Positions 1 to 7,338 of a stretch of 26,069 nucleotides of DNA are shown here, piece by piece (the first letter of the stretch is position 1; each line of letters opens with the position of its first letter). The DNA comes from an uncultured Prevotella sp. Its GTDB lineage: Bacteria > Bacteroidota > Bacteroidia > Bacteroidales > Bacteroidaceae. The notes under the pieces are model-generated. The model was not told the origin of the DNA and did not search any database. It saw nothing but the letters and a program-made list of their open reading frames with translations. The translations under genes and the position numbers were made by a program. The stretch is taken from positions 1 to 26,069 of the forward strand of contig NZ_URNN01000033.1 of NCBI RefSeq assembly GCF_900549175.1, given 5' to 3'.

Positions 1-123
1 TGAGAGAGTTTTACAAAAACTTTTTGTAATATTGCACTTGCTTGTTGACTCTTTAGATGACGAAGGAGTGAAACGAGTGCAATGTGTCTGTGAGAACATG
101 ACCGGCTCTGATGCCGGGTAGCG

Positions 124-170
124 AATCGCCGTCCGGGCAGAAAGAAAGGCTCGGACGGCGATTGTTTTTG
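124..170 (+). terminator. Rho-independent terminator before ruvB
   Basis: Bases 124-138 pair with 149-163 in a GC-rich 15-bp stem with one G-T pair. The loop is 10 nt and purine-rich, and the sequence after the stem is GTTTTTG. It ends transcription entering from the left, so ruvB must start from its own promoter. Confidence 0.85.
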
Positions 171-189
171 TTGGCATGGTGGTGGGCGG

Positions 190-213
190 TTTGCAAATAA
201 AATGCTAACTTTG
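190..213 (+). promoter_or_regulatory. Predicted ruvB promoter
   Basis: TAACTTTG at 206-213 is an exact match to the Bacteroidetes -7 motif TAnnTTTG. A TTTG at 190-193 is present, but the 12-nt spacing is shorter than usual, so only the -7 box is well supported. It follows the terminator and lies 51 nt before the ruvB start. Confidence 0.55.
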
Positions 214-264
214 CAACCGGATGCCCGACGGCATACCGATGACTAACGACATATAGAACGACTG

Positions 265-1296
265 ATGAACGAAGATTTTGATATAAGGCAGGAGAGGGTG
301 TCGGCAGAACGCGAATTTGAGAACGCCCTGCGGCCATTGCGCTTCGGCGATTTCAGCGGTCAGCAGAAGGTGGTGGAGAATCTCGAGGTGTTTGTCGAGG
401 CGGCCAAATATCGTGGCGAGCCGCTCGACCACACGCTGCTGCACGGCCCTCCGGGACTGGGAAAGACAACGCTGAGCAACATCATTGCCAACGAGCTGGG
501 TGTGGGCTTCAAGATAACGAGCGGGCCGGTGCTTGACAAGCCGGGCGACCTGGCGGGTATACTGACATCGCTCGAACCCAACGACGTGCTCTTCATCGAC
601 GAGATACACCGGTTGTCGCCGGTGGTGGAGGAATATCTGTATTCGGCCATGGAGGATTACCGCATCGACATAATGATAGACAAGGGGCCTTCGGCACGAT
701 CGATACAGATAGACCTCAACCCGTTTACGCTTGTAGGTGCGACCACTCGTGGGGGTATGCTTACGGCACCGCTGCGCGCCCGTTTCGGCATCAATCTGCA
801 TCTGGAATACTATGAGCCGGAGACGCTGCAGCGAATACTGAAGCGTTCGGCCGGGATTCTGCAGGTGCCGATAGAGGACGAGGCGGCCTTTGAGATAGCC
901 CGACGCAGCCGGGGAACGCCACGTATAGCCAACGCCCTGCTGCGCCGTGTGCGCGACTTCGCGCAGGTGAAGGGTACGGGGCGTATAGACATGGACATAA
1001 CACGTCTGGGGCTGACGGCGCTGAACATCGACCGTTACGGTCTTGACGAGACAGACAACAAGATACTGCTGACCATCATCGACAAGTTCCGCGGCGGACC
1101 GGTGGGTGTGTCTACCATCGCCACGGCCATAGGGGAGGATGCCGGCACGGTGGAGGAGGTTTACGAACCGTTCCTCATCATGGAGGGCTTCATCAAGCGC
1201 ACGCCGCGCGGACGTATGGTGACGGAGCTGGCTTACCGACACTTCGGGCGTAATCCGTATACGGGAAACATCATGCAGCCAGGGTTGTTTGAATAG
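265..1296 (+). CDS. ruvB: Holliday junction branch-migration ATPase RuvB
   Basis: This 343-aa protein is full length for RuvB. The AAA+ core shows Walker A GPPGLGKTT at 61-69, Walker B with DEIH at 112-115, the sensor segment GATTRGG around 158-164, and the arginine-bearing TAPLRARFG around 167-174. A C-terminal winged helix (about 255-335) includes the RTPRGR motif. RuvB forms hexameric rings that pump DNA through RuvA-bound Holliday junctions during recombinational repair. The start MNEDFDIRQ fits the family and follows its own promoter. coaD begins 16 nt after the stop, so the two are probably co-transcribed. Confidence 0.97.
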   Translation: MNEDFDIRQERVSAEREFENALRPLRFGDFSGQQKVVENLEVFVEAAKYRGEPLDHTLLHGPPGLGKTTLSNIIANELGVGFKITSGPVLDKPGDLAGILTSLEPNDVLFIDEIHRLSPVVEEYLYSAMEDYRIDIMIDKGPSARSIQIDLNPFTLVGATTRGGMLTAPLRARFGINLHLEYYEPETLQRILKRSAGILQVPIEDEAAFEIARRSRGTPRIANALLRRVRDFAQVKGTGRIDMDITRLGLTALNIDRYGLDETDNKILLTIIDKFRGGPVGVSTIATAIGEDAGTVEEVYEPFLIMEGFIKRTPRGRMVTELAYRHFGRNPYTGNIMQPGLFE

Positions 1297-1312
1297 CAGA
1301 CAGTTGACAACA

Positions 1313-1765
1313 ATGAGAACAGGAATATTCACGGGCAGCTTCGACCCGTTTACAGTGGGGCACGATGACATAGTGAGGCGTGCGTTGCCGCTCTTCGACA
1401 AGATTGTGATAGGTGTGGGCGTGAACGAACGCAAACAGTACATGCGGTCTGCCGATGAGCGCATGGCCGCCATTGCCGCGCTTTATGAAGGTGACGGACG
1501 CATAGAGGTGAGAACTTACAGTGACCTTACCATCGATTTCGCAAGGCGGGAGGGGGCACGGTTTATAATCAAGGGGGTGCGCAGCATGCGTGACTTCGAG
1601 TATGAGCGCGAGCAGGCCTCGATAAACCGCCGTATAGGCGGAGGCGTGGAGACGGTGCTGATGTTTGCCGACCCGCGGTATGAAAGTGTCAGTTCGAGCA
1701 TGGTGCGCGAGCTGCTGCACTTCGGCCGCAGTGTTGATGAATTTCTGCCAAAGAGAATAAAATAA
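1313..1765 (+). CDS. coaD: Phosphopantetheine adenylyltransferase
   Basis: CoaD transfers AMP from ATP to 4'-phosphopantetheine, giving dephospho-CoA in the penultimate step of CoA synthesis. The 150-aa protein opens with the nucleotidyltransferase motif TGSFDPFTVGH at about 6-16 and has the late SSSMVREL motif of the family. The frame could start at 1289, but the PPAT fold begins at MRTGIFTGSFDP, so I chose ATG 1313. This gives the usual length and leaves a 16-nt gap after ruvB rather than an overlap. It is the middle gene of a ruvB-coaD-ybeY unit. Confidence 0.96.
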   Translation: MRTGIFTGSFDPFTVGHDDIVRRALPLFDKIVIGVGVNERKQYMRSADERMAAIAALYEGDGRIEVRTYSDLTIDFARREGARFIIKGVRSMRDFEYEREQASINRRIGGGVETVLMFADPRYESVSSSMVRELLHFGRSVDEFLPKRIK

Positions 1766-1788
1766 CAAGAGGAGACAAAAAAAGTATT

Positions 1789-2214
1789 ATGATAACATAC
1801 AGTACGGACGGCGTGAAGATGCCGAAGATAAAGCGGCGCGACATCACGGCATGGGTAAAGGCGGTGGCTGCCGCATACGGACGCCGTGTGGGTGAGATAG
1901 GGTATATGTTTGTAAGCGACGAGAAGATACTTGAGGTGAACCGTGAGTATCTCGGTCATGATTACTATACGGACATAATAACTTTCGACTATGATGAGGG
2001 GGACGTGATAAGCGGCGACCTTGTGATAAGTCTTGACACTGTGCGCACCAATGCCGAACTTTTCGGCAAGAGCTACGATGAAGAGCTGCACCGCGTGATA
2101 ATACACGGCATACTGCATCTTTGCGGCATCAACGACAAGGGGCCGGGTGAGCGCGAGATAATGGAAAGGGCCGAGGATAACGCATTGGAGATGTATGGTT
2201 ATCACCGGCCTTGA
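1789..2214 (+). CDS. ybeY: Endoribonuclease YbeY, rRNA maturation factor
   Basis: YbeY is a metal-dependent endoribonuclease for 16S rRNA 3'-end processing and late ribosome quality control. This 141-aa protein has the family's HGILHLCG metal-site motif with H106 and H110. The third ligand, usually His in GYDH, is not there: the segment reads GINDKGPGERE with D116, a variant I recall from other Bacteroidetes. The start at 1789 keeps the conserved N-terminal strand; a later ATG at 1819 would remove it. The gene begins 23 nt after coaD, behind an AGGAG sequence that sits rather far upstream. It is last in its unit and faces a convergent gene. Confidence 0.93.
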   Translation: MITYSTDGVKMPKIKRRDITAWVKAVAAAYGRRVGEIGYMFVSDEKILEVNREYLGHDYYTDIITFDYDEGDVISGDLVISLDTVRTNAELFGKSYDEELHRVIIHGILHLCGINDKGPGEREIMERAEDNALEMYGYHRP

Positions 2215-2236
2215 AATATAGGGCTGATATTATTGT

Positions 2237-2264
2237 GGCGTTATGGCTGTTGGGTCATAACGCC
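2237..2264. terminator. Hairpin between convergent ybeY and S41 protease genes
   Basis: GGCGTTATG (2237-2245) pairs perfectly with CATAACGCC (2256-2264) around a 10-nt loop, midway between two convergent stop codons. Neither side has a strong T-run, so it is a plausible but imperfect bidirectional terminator. Confidence 0.5.
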
Positions 2265-2276
2265 CGATACTTATAC

Positions 2277-3857
2277 TTATTTGTTAGTTTCCAACACCTC
2301 CAGTGCTTTCTGCACGATGTCATTAGTTTCGTTGATGATTGCAAAATATTCTGTCATGTCCCAAAGGTCGCGGGCCACGAGCGCCTTCATCTGCAATTTG
2401 AGATAGGGTATGGTCTTGTCCAGTTCTTCGTTGTCTTTTGGCTTTATGTTCAGCTTCTCACCTTCGCTCATTATGCCGTCGATGACCTCCTGCGGAATAT
2501 CGAACCTTTCCTTGAAGTCGGCAAACGACTTGTAGGTCTTGCCCAGTTCCTTGCGGTGGTTGTCGATGTAGCGCAGGTTGGCGTTGAGGATGATGTTGCG
2601 TGCCGACAGTTCCCTGTGCAGCTTTGTATATTTTGTGGTGTCGAGCGGCACGAAATAGTCGGGCATGATTCCGCCGCCGCCATATACCGTGCGGTGCTCC
2701 CGCAGAGTGTAATACTTGAGCGAGTCGGCAAAGTGAACACTGTCGGCATTGGTCAGCTCTCCGCTCTTCAGGCGGTTCACCATGTCCATGGCGTAGTCCT
2801 TGCCGCCGCCTTTGGTGTATGGCTTCTGGATGCACCGCCCGGCCGGGGTGTAATAGTGAGCCACGGTGAGGCGTATCATCGAGCCGTCGGGCATGTCGAA
2901 CGGTCTCTGTACGAGTCCCTTGCCGTATGTCCTGCGTCCGATGACGACGCCGCGGTCGTGGTCCTGTATGGCTCCGGTTACGATTTCGGCCGCCGATGCG
3001 GTGTAGCTGTCCACGAGTATGGCAATCTGCCCGTCGGTGAATGTCCCGTTGCCCTTGGCCTTGTATTCCATGCGCGGTGCCTGCCGTCCGTCGGTGTATA
3101 CTATCATGTCATCGCGGTGCAGGAATTCGTCGGCCACCTGCACGGCCGCCTGCAGATATCCGCCACCGTTCTCCTGAAGGTCGAGCACGAGCTTCTTCAT
3201 GCCCTGTCGGGCCAGCTTCTTCATGCCCTCCATAAACTCGTCGTGGGTGGTGGAGCCGAAGCTGCCTATGCGTATGTAGCCCACTTCGGGACGTATCATG
3301 TATACGGCATCCACAGTCTTCACGGGAATCTTGTCGCGTGTAACGTTGAAGGTGAGCCGGTCTTTTATTCCGTTGCGCACAACCCCCAGTCTCACCTTGG
3401 TTCCCTTCGGTCCGCGCAGCCGCTTCATGATGTCTTCGCGAGACATTTTAACACCGGCGATGGCGGTGTCGTTGACGGTAACGATGCGGTCGCCGGCCAT
3501 GATGCCGGCCTTTTCCGACGGCCCGTTCACCACCGGCTGTATCACCATCAGCGTGTCTTCAATCATGTTGAACTGCACCCCTATGCCCTCAAAACCGCCG
3601 GACAGCGGCTCGTTTGCGGCCTTCACCTCCTTTGGTGTGAGATACGACGAATGTGGGTCGAGTTTTTCGAGCATGCCGCGTATGGCGTCTTCCACGAGCT
3701 TCTTCTCGTCCACGCTGTCCACGTACAGGTTTGTTATGGCCATTTCTGCCAGTTGCAGCTTGCGCAGCGGACTGTCGGTGCCGGTGTTTATCTTGAACTG
3801 TGCGTGTGCCGTATTGAGCATCATGCAGCACACGGCCGCATATATAAGTCTTTTCAT
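2277..3857 (-). CDS. S41-family C-terminal processing peptidase with PDZ domain
   Basis: A 526-aa exported serine protease of the CtpA/Tsp type. An N-terminal signal peptide (about 1-19, ending AHA-Q) sends it to the periplasm. A PDZ domain (about 88-170, with GIGVQF and AGDRI) selects C-terminal tails. The S41 domain carries the catalytic dyad: Ser288 in SYTASAAE and Lys313 in RTYGKGLVQ. DLQENGGG around 226-233 is the usual substrate-loop motif. A C-terminal helical region of about 120 residues follows. The gene begins 52 nt after parE on the same strand with no promoter visible between, so it is probably last in the GNAT-parE-S41 unit. Its physiological substrate cannot be told from sequence. 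Confidence 0.93.
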   Translation of the reverse strand: MKRLIYAAVCCMMLNTAHAQFKINTGTDSPLRKLQLAEMAITNLYVDSVDEKKLVEDAIRGMLEKLDPHSSYLTPKEVKAANEPLSGGFEGIGVQFNMIEDTLMVIQPVVNGPSEKAGIMAGDRIVTVNDTAIAGVKMSREDIMKRLRGPKGTKVRLGVVRNGIKDRLTFNVTRDKIPVKTVDAVYMIRPEVGYIRIGSFGSTTHDEFMEGMKKLARQGMKKLVLDLQENGGGYLQAAVQVADEFLHRDDMIVYTDGRQAPRMEYKAKGNGTFTDGQIAILVDSYTASAAEIVTGAIQDHDRGVVIGRRTYGKGLVQRPFDMPDGSMIRLTVAHYYTPAGRCIQKPYTKGGGKDYAMDMVNRLKSGELTNADSVHFADSLKYYTLREHRTVYGGGGIMPDYFVPLDTTKYTKLHRELSARNIILNANLRYIDNHRKELGKTYKSFADFKERFDIPQEVIDGIMSEGEKLNIKPKDNEELDKTIPYLKLQMKALVARDLWDMTEYFAIINETNDIVQKALEVLETNK

Positions 3858-3909
3858 AGTTTTCTTATAATTTGTAATCTTGATTATTCATATACATTTT
3901 TCCCGGTCT

Positions 3910-5865
3910 CTATTCGTATACATCCTCTTCAGGCTTGTCTTCCTCTATCACCAGATTGTCGATGATGAAGTTCTGGCGCTCCGGAGTGTTCTTGCCCATG
4001 TAGTAGGCAAGCAGTTTCTGCACTTGGTCCGTCTTGTGCAGCGTCACCTGCTCGAGGCGTATGTCCGGGCCGATGAAGTTTACGAACTCTTCTGGCGAAA
4101 TCTCTCCGAGACCTTTGAATCGTGTTATCTCCGGGTCGGGACCGAGTTCGGCAATGGCTCTCTGCCGCTCGTCCTCGCTGTAGCAGTAGCGGGTGATGAA
4201 ATCGCTCTTTTTCCGTTCCTGTTTTGCGGCCGCTTCCTCCAGCACCTTCTTGTTCTTTATCTTGGTGCGGCGGTTGCGCACACGGAACAGCGGTGTCTGC
4301 AACACATATACGTGCCCTTTCTTGATGAGATCGGGGAAGAACTGCAGGAAGAATGTGATGACGAGCAGGCGGATGTGCATGCCGTCGACATCGGCATCGG
4401 TGGCCACGATGACCTTGTTGTAGCGCAACGTGTCGAGCCCCTCCTCAATGTCGAGGGCGGCTTGCAGCAGGTTGAACTCCTCGTTCTCGTATACCACCTT
4501 CTTGGTCAGTCCGAAAGAGTTGAGCGGCTTGCCGCGCAGCGAGAATACGGCCTGTGTATTCACGTCGCGGCTCTTGGTGATGCTTCCGCTTGCCGAATCA
4601 CCCTCGGTGATGAATATCGAACTCTCCTCCTTGCGTTCGTTCTTCACGTCGCTGAAGTGTATGCGGCAGTCGCGCAGCTTGCGGTTGTGCAGGTTGGCCT
4701 TCTTGGCGCGCTCTCGTGCCAGCTTGGTAACTCCGGCCATGGCCTTGCGCTCCTTCTCGCTCTCCTGTATCTTCTGCAGCATCACTTCTGCCACGTCGGC
4801 GTGCTTGTGCAGGAAGTTGTCCACTTCGGTCTTTATGAAGTCGGCAACATACTTATTGATGCTCACGCTTCCGCCTGGTTCCATGGTCAGTGAGCCGAGC
4901 TTGATTTTCGTCTGACTTTCAAACATCGGTTCCTCCACGTTGAGGGCAATGGCGCCTACAAGTCCGTTGCGTATGTCTCCATATTCAAAGTTCTTGCCAT
5001 AAAACTCCTTTATCGTTTTGGCCAAATGTTCCTTGAAGGCACTCTGGTGCGTACCGCCCTGTGTGGTGTGCTGGCCGTTTACGAACGAGTGGTATTCCTC
5101 GCCGTACTGTCCGGTGTGCGTGAACGCTATCTCGATGTCTTCGCCCTTCAGGTGTATGATGGGGTAGATGCCGTCGTTGGTCATGGTGTCGTTGAGCAGG
5201 TCTTTCAGTCCGTTGCGGCTCAGGATGCGATGACCGTTGTACATTATGGTCAGTCCGGTGTTCAGATAGGTGTAGTTGCGGAGCATTGTCTCAACTATGT
5301 CGTTGTGGAACGAGTAGTTGAGGAACAGGGTGCTGTCAGGCTCAAAGTATATGTATGTGCCGTTTTCGTCGGCGGAGTCTTCCGTTACGTCGGTTTGCAG
5401 TATTCCGCGTTCGAACGTTGCCGTGCGTACCTTGCCGTCGCGGTATGAGCGCACTTCGAAATGAGAGCTGAGCGCGTTGACGGCCTTCACGCCCACACCG
5501 TTCAGTCCCACGCTCTTCTTGAACGCCTTCGAGTCGTACTTGCCGCCGGTGTTGAGCACGCTGACAGCCTCTATCAGCTTGCCCTGCGGTATGCCGCGCC
5601 CATAGTCGCGTACGGATACGCACAGATTGTCCGTAACGTCTATCTCTATGCGGTTGCCGGCGTGCATCTTGAACTCGTCTATCGAGTTGTCTACAACCTC
5701 CTTCAACAGTACATAGATGCCGTCTTCGGGCAGCTGTCCGTCACCCAGACGTCCGATGTACATTCCCGGACGTGTGCGCACATGCTCCATGTCGGAGAGA
5801 TGGCGGATGTTGTCGTCGGTGTATTCTACTGCGGGTTGTTGTGTGAATATATTGTTTTCGTCCAT
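3910..5865 (-). CDS. parE: DNA topoisomerase IV subunit B (type IIA ATPase subunit)
   Basis: A 651-aa ATPase subunit of a type IIA topoisomerase that decatenates or relaxes DNA together with ParC. The GHKL ATPase domain shows E56 and N60 in EVVDNSIDE, DYGRGIP at 87-93, and the GLNGVGVKAVNAL lid at about 120-132. The TOPRIM domain has EGDSASG at 421-427 and TDADVDG at 489-495. The N-terminal HVRTRPGMYIGRLGDG matches the Bacteroidetes ParE type rather than GyrB. The frame extends to a TTG at 5901, but ATG 5865 fits the family better. Repeat-rich DNA separates it from the upstream GNAT gene. Confidence 0.93.
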   Translation of the reverse strand: MDENNIFTQQPAVEYTDDNIRHLSDMEHVRTRPGMYIGRLGDGQLPEDGIYVLLKEVVDNSIDEFKMHAGNRIEIDVTDNLCVSVRDYGRGIPQGKLIEAVSVLNTGGKYDSKAFKKSVGLNGVGVKAVNALSSHFEVRSYRDGKVRTATFERGILQTDVTEDSADENGTYIYFEPDSTLFLNYSFHNDIVETMLRNYTYLNTGLTIMYNGHRILSRNGLKDLLNDTMTNDGIYPIIHLKGEDIEIAFTHTGQYGEEYHSFVNGQHTTQGGTHQSAFKEHLAKTIKEFYGKNFEYGDIRNGLVGAIALNVEEPMFESQTKIKLGSLTMEPGGSVSINKYVADFIKTEVDNFLHKHADVAEVMLQKIQESEKERKAMAGVTKLARERAKKANLHNRKLRDCRIHFSDVKNERKEESSIFITEGDSASGSITKSRDVNTQAVFSLRGKPLNSFGLTKKVVYENEEFNLLQAALDIEEGLDTLRYNKVIVATDADVDGMHIRLLVITFFLQFFPDLIKKGHVYVLQTPLFRVRNRRTKIKNKKVLEEAAAKQERKKSDFITRYCYSEDERQRAIAELGPDPEITRFKGLGEISPEEFVNFIGPDIRLEQVTLHKTDQVQKLLAYYMGKNTPERQNFIIDNLVIEEDKPEEDVYE

Positions 5866-5924
5866 GTCTTTTTCTTTGTTTTCAGGCGTTTCCGGAGTCA
5901 AATTCTTTAAGGGGTCAAGTTAAG

Positions 5925-5992
5925 CCTTTATGTCGCTATTGTCTTTAACTCCTTTAACTCCTTTAACTCCTGCTTACTCCTCATAGCTCCTT
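5925..5992 (-). repeat. GGAGTTAAA-type intergenic repeat, copy A
   Basis: On the minus strand this reads AGGAGCTATGAGGAGT, then three tandem GGAGTTAAA units, then GACAATA and ACATAAAGG. The last 28 nt match copy B (12821-12848) at 26 of 28 positions. The first bases overlap the last codons and stop of the GNAT gene; the rest fills the gap before parE. Confidence 0.8.
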
Positions 5993-7126
5993 AACGTAGC
6001 ATCTTCTTCTCTTGTGACATTCGCGTTCCAGATACTGCCATTGGCTCTGCACCTTGTCGTTGGTCTCCATCTCCACATGCGTCTCACCCCATTTGAAGCC
6101 GTACTTCTGGTACCACGGTATGAGGTCGGAGAAGAGCAGCGCATTTGCGCCTTTCGACCGGTATTCGGGCAGTATGCCGACGAGCAGCAGGTCGACGATG
6201 TCGGTCTTGTGGAAGAACAGCGCCTTCGCCACGTGCCACCATCCGAAGGGCCACAGCCGGCCGTTGCGGCATTTCTGCAAAGCCCGTGTCAGCGACGGTA
6301 TGGTTATGCCCACACCCACCACCTTGTTGCCGGCGTTGCGGTCTTCGATGAGTGTTATCAGGTTGAGGTCGGCCATTTTCAGGTACATCTTTACATACTG
6401 GTCAATCTGTCGTTGGCTGAGTTCGGAATAACCGTAGAGATGGCCGAAGGTGCCGTTTATCACTTCAAACACCTTTTGCCCGTAGCCGCCCTTTGTCACG
6501 TCTTTCTTTGTCAGTTTCTTAACGTGCAGGTTGTAGCGTCTGGTTATCATCTCGGCTATCTTCTGATATTTTTCCGGCACTTTCTCCGGTACATAGAGTT
6601 TGTACTCGACATAATCATTGTCTTTCCGCCATCCGCCCATTTCTTCCATGTGTTTGGGATAATACGGGTAGTTGTATGCAGTGGCCTGCGTGCCCAGTTC
6701 CTCAAAGCCGGATATCAGCATGCCTTCGGGGTCCATGTCGGTGAATCCCAAAGGACCCGCAATTTCCGTCATGCCGTTACCGCGTCCCCAGTCTTCCACA
6801 GCCTTGAGCAGTGCCGTGGACACCTCGATGTCGTCAATGAAGTCTATCCATCCGAACCTCACGCACTTGCGGTCCCAGCGTGTGTTGGCCTTGTTGTTGA
6901 TGATGCCGGCCACGCGCCCCACCACTTCCCCGTCTCTGTATGCAAGGAAATACTCGGCTTCACAGAAGTCGAACGCGGCATTTTTGTCTTTGCTTAGCGT
7001 GTTGACCTCGTCGAAGTGCAGATTTGGAGCATCATAAGGATCGCCTCTATACAAATCATAATGAAACTGGATGAAGGCCTCCAATCCTTTCTTGTCCGTA
7101 ACTCTCTTTATTTCTACTGCTGACAT
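5981..7126 (-). CDS. GNAT-like N-acetyltransferase family protein
   Basis: A 381-aa soluble protein of a Bacteroidetes family usually named GNAT acetyltransferase and sometimes mislabelled GTP cyclohydrolase. The N-terminal half carries an acetyltransferase-like core (AEYFLAYRDGEVVGRVAGIIN, about 57-77). The C-terminal half has a second GNAT-like stretch with VDLLLVGILPEYRSKGANALLF, where the Q/R-x-x-G-x-A acetyl-CoA loop appears as YRSKGAN. The substrate is unknown. A TATCTTTG promoter box lies upstream (7213-7220). The last codons (KEL, stop) are written in repeat-like sequence. It heads the unit with parE and the S41 protease, although the 115-nt gap leaves room for separate expression. 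Confidence 0.8.
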   Translation of the reverse strand: MSAVEIKRVTDKKGLEAFIQFHYDLYRGDPYDAPNLHFDEVNTLSKDKNAAFDFCEAEYFLAYRDGEVVGRVAGIINNKANTRWDRKCVRFGWIDFIDDIEVSTALLKAVEDWGRGNGMTEIAGPLGFTDMDPEGMLISGFEELGTQATAYNYPYYPKHMEEMGGWRKDNDYVEYKLYVPEKVPEKYQKIAEMITRRYNLHVKKLTKKDVTKGGYGQKVFEVINGTFGHLYGYSELSQRQIDQYVKMYLKMADLNLITLIEDRNAGNKVVGVGITIPSLTRALQKCRNGRLWPFGWWHVAKALFFHKTDIVDLLLVGILPEYRSKGANALLFSDLIPWYQKYGFKWGETHVEMETNDKVQSQWQYLERECHKRRRCYVKEL

Positions 7127-7212
7127 TATTGTCTGTTTTTATCGTTTGTAAAAACTGCCATATCATGTATGCCGTAATGTCTTTTACCAACCGATATGAC
7201 ACATTCTTTATG

Positions 7213-7220
7213 CAAAGATA
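7213..7220 (-). promoter_or_regulatory. Predicted -7 box for the GNAT gene
   Basis: The minus strand reads TATCTTTG, an exact TAnnTTTG match, 87 nt before the ATG at 7126. No TTTG lies at the usual spacing upstream. Confidence 0.5.
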
Positions 7221-7249
7221 GCGTTAAAAATCAAAAAGAAGAAAGAAAA

Positions 7250-7281
7250 TTTGGTTTTTTCAATAACTTAGTTTACTTTTG
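7250..7281 (+). promoter_or_regulatory. Predicted promoter of the OmpA-like gene
   Basis: TTTG at 7250-7253 and TACTTTTG at 7274-7281 are separated by exactly 20 nt, the Bacteroidetes housekeeping arrangement. The expected start site near 7289 gives an AT-rich leader of about 50 nt, typical of highly expressed Bacteroidales outer-membrane genes. Confidence 0.8.
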
Positions 7282-7338
7282 TAAACAAAAGGGCAATCTT
7301 TATCAAATTATATAATTATTTAAAAAAATTAAGAACAA

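Larger units (their letters stand above)
1..264. other. Gene-free region upstream of ruvB
   Basis: No open reading frame of credible length lies here; ATG-initiated frames stop within a few codons. The first three bases read TGA and could be the stop of a gene outside the window. It contains a long-range inverted repeat (31-40 with 74-83, 10 bp with one G-T pair), a small CCGGC/GCCGG hairpin around 102-116, a strong terminator (124-170) and the ruvB promoter (206-213). It is either the 3' untranslated region of an upstream gene or a small RNA. Confidence 0.6.

Noticed and set aside
205..1473. A 422-codon minus-strand frame opposite ruvB
   Set aside because: RuvB is unmistakable on the plus strand; this translation is a composition artefact.
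2211..3965. A 584-codon plus-strand open frame opposite the S41 protease
   Set aside because: It mirrors a protease with intact catalytic motifs and signal peptide, and its translation is rich in His, Val and Tyr with no recognisable domain. It is a shadow of high-GC coding on the other strand.
5866..5901. TTG-initiated extension of ParE
   Set aside because: It gives a poorly conserved leader and a rare start codon; ATG 5865 is closer to the family N-terminus.
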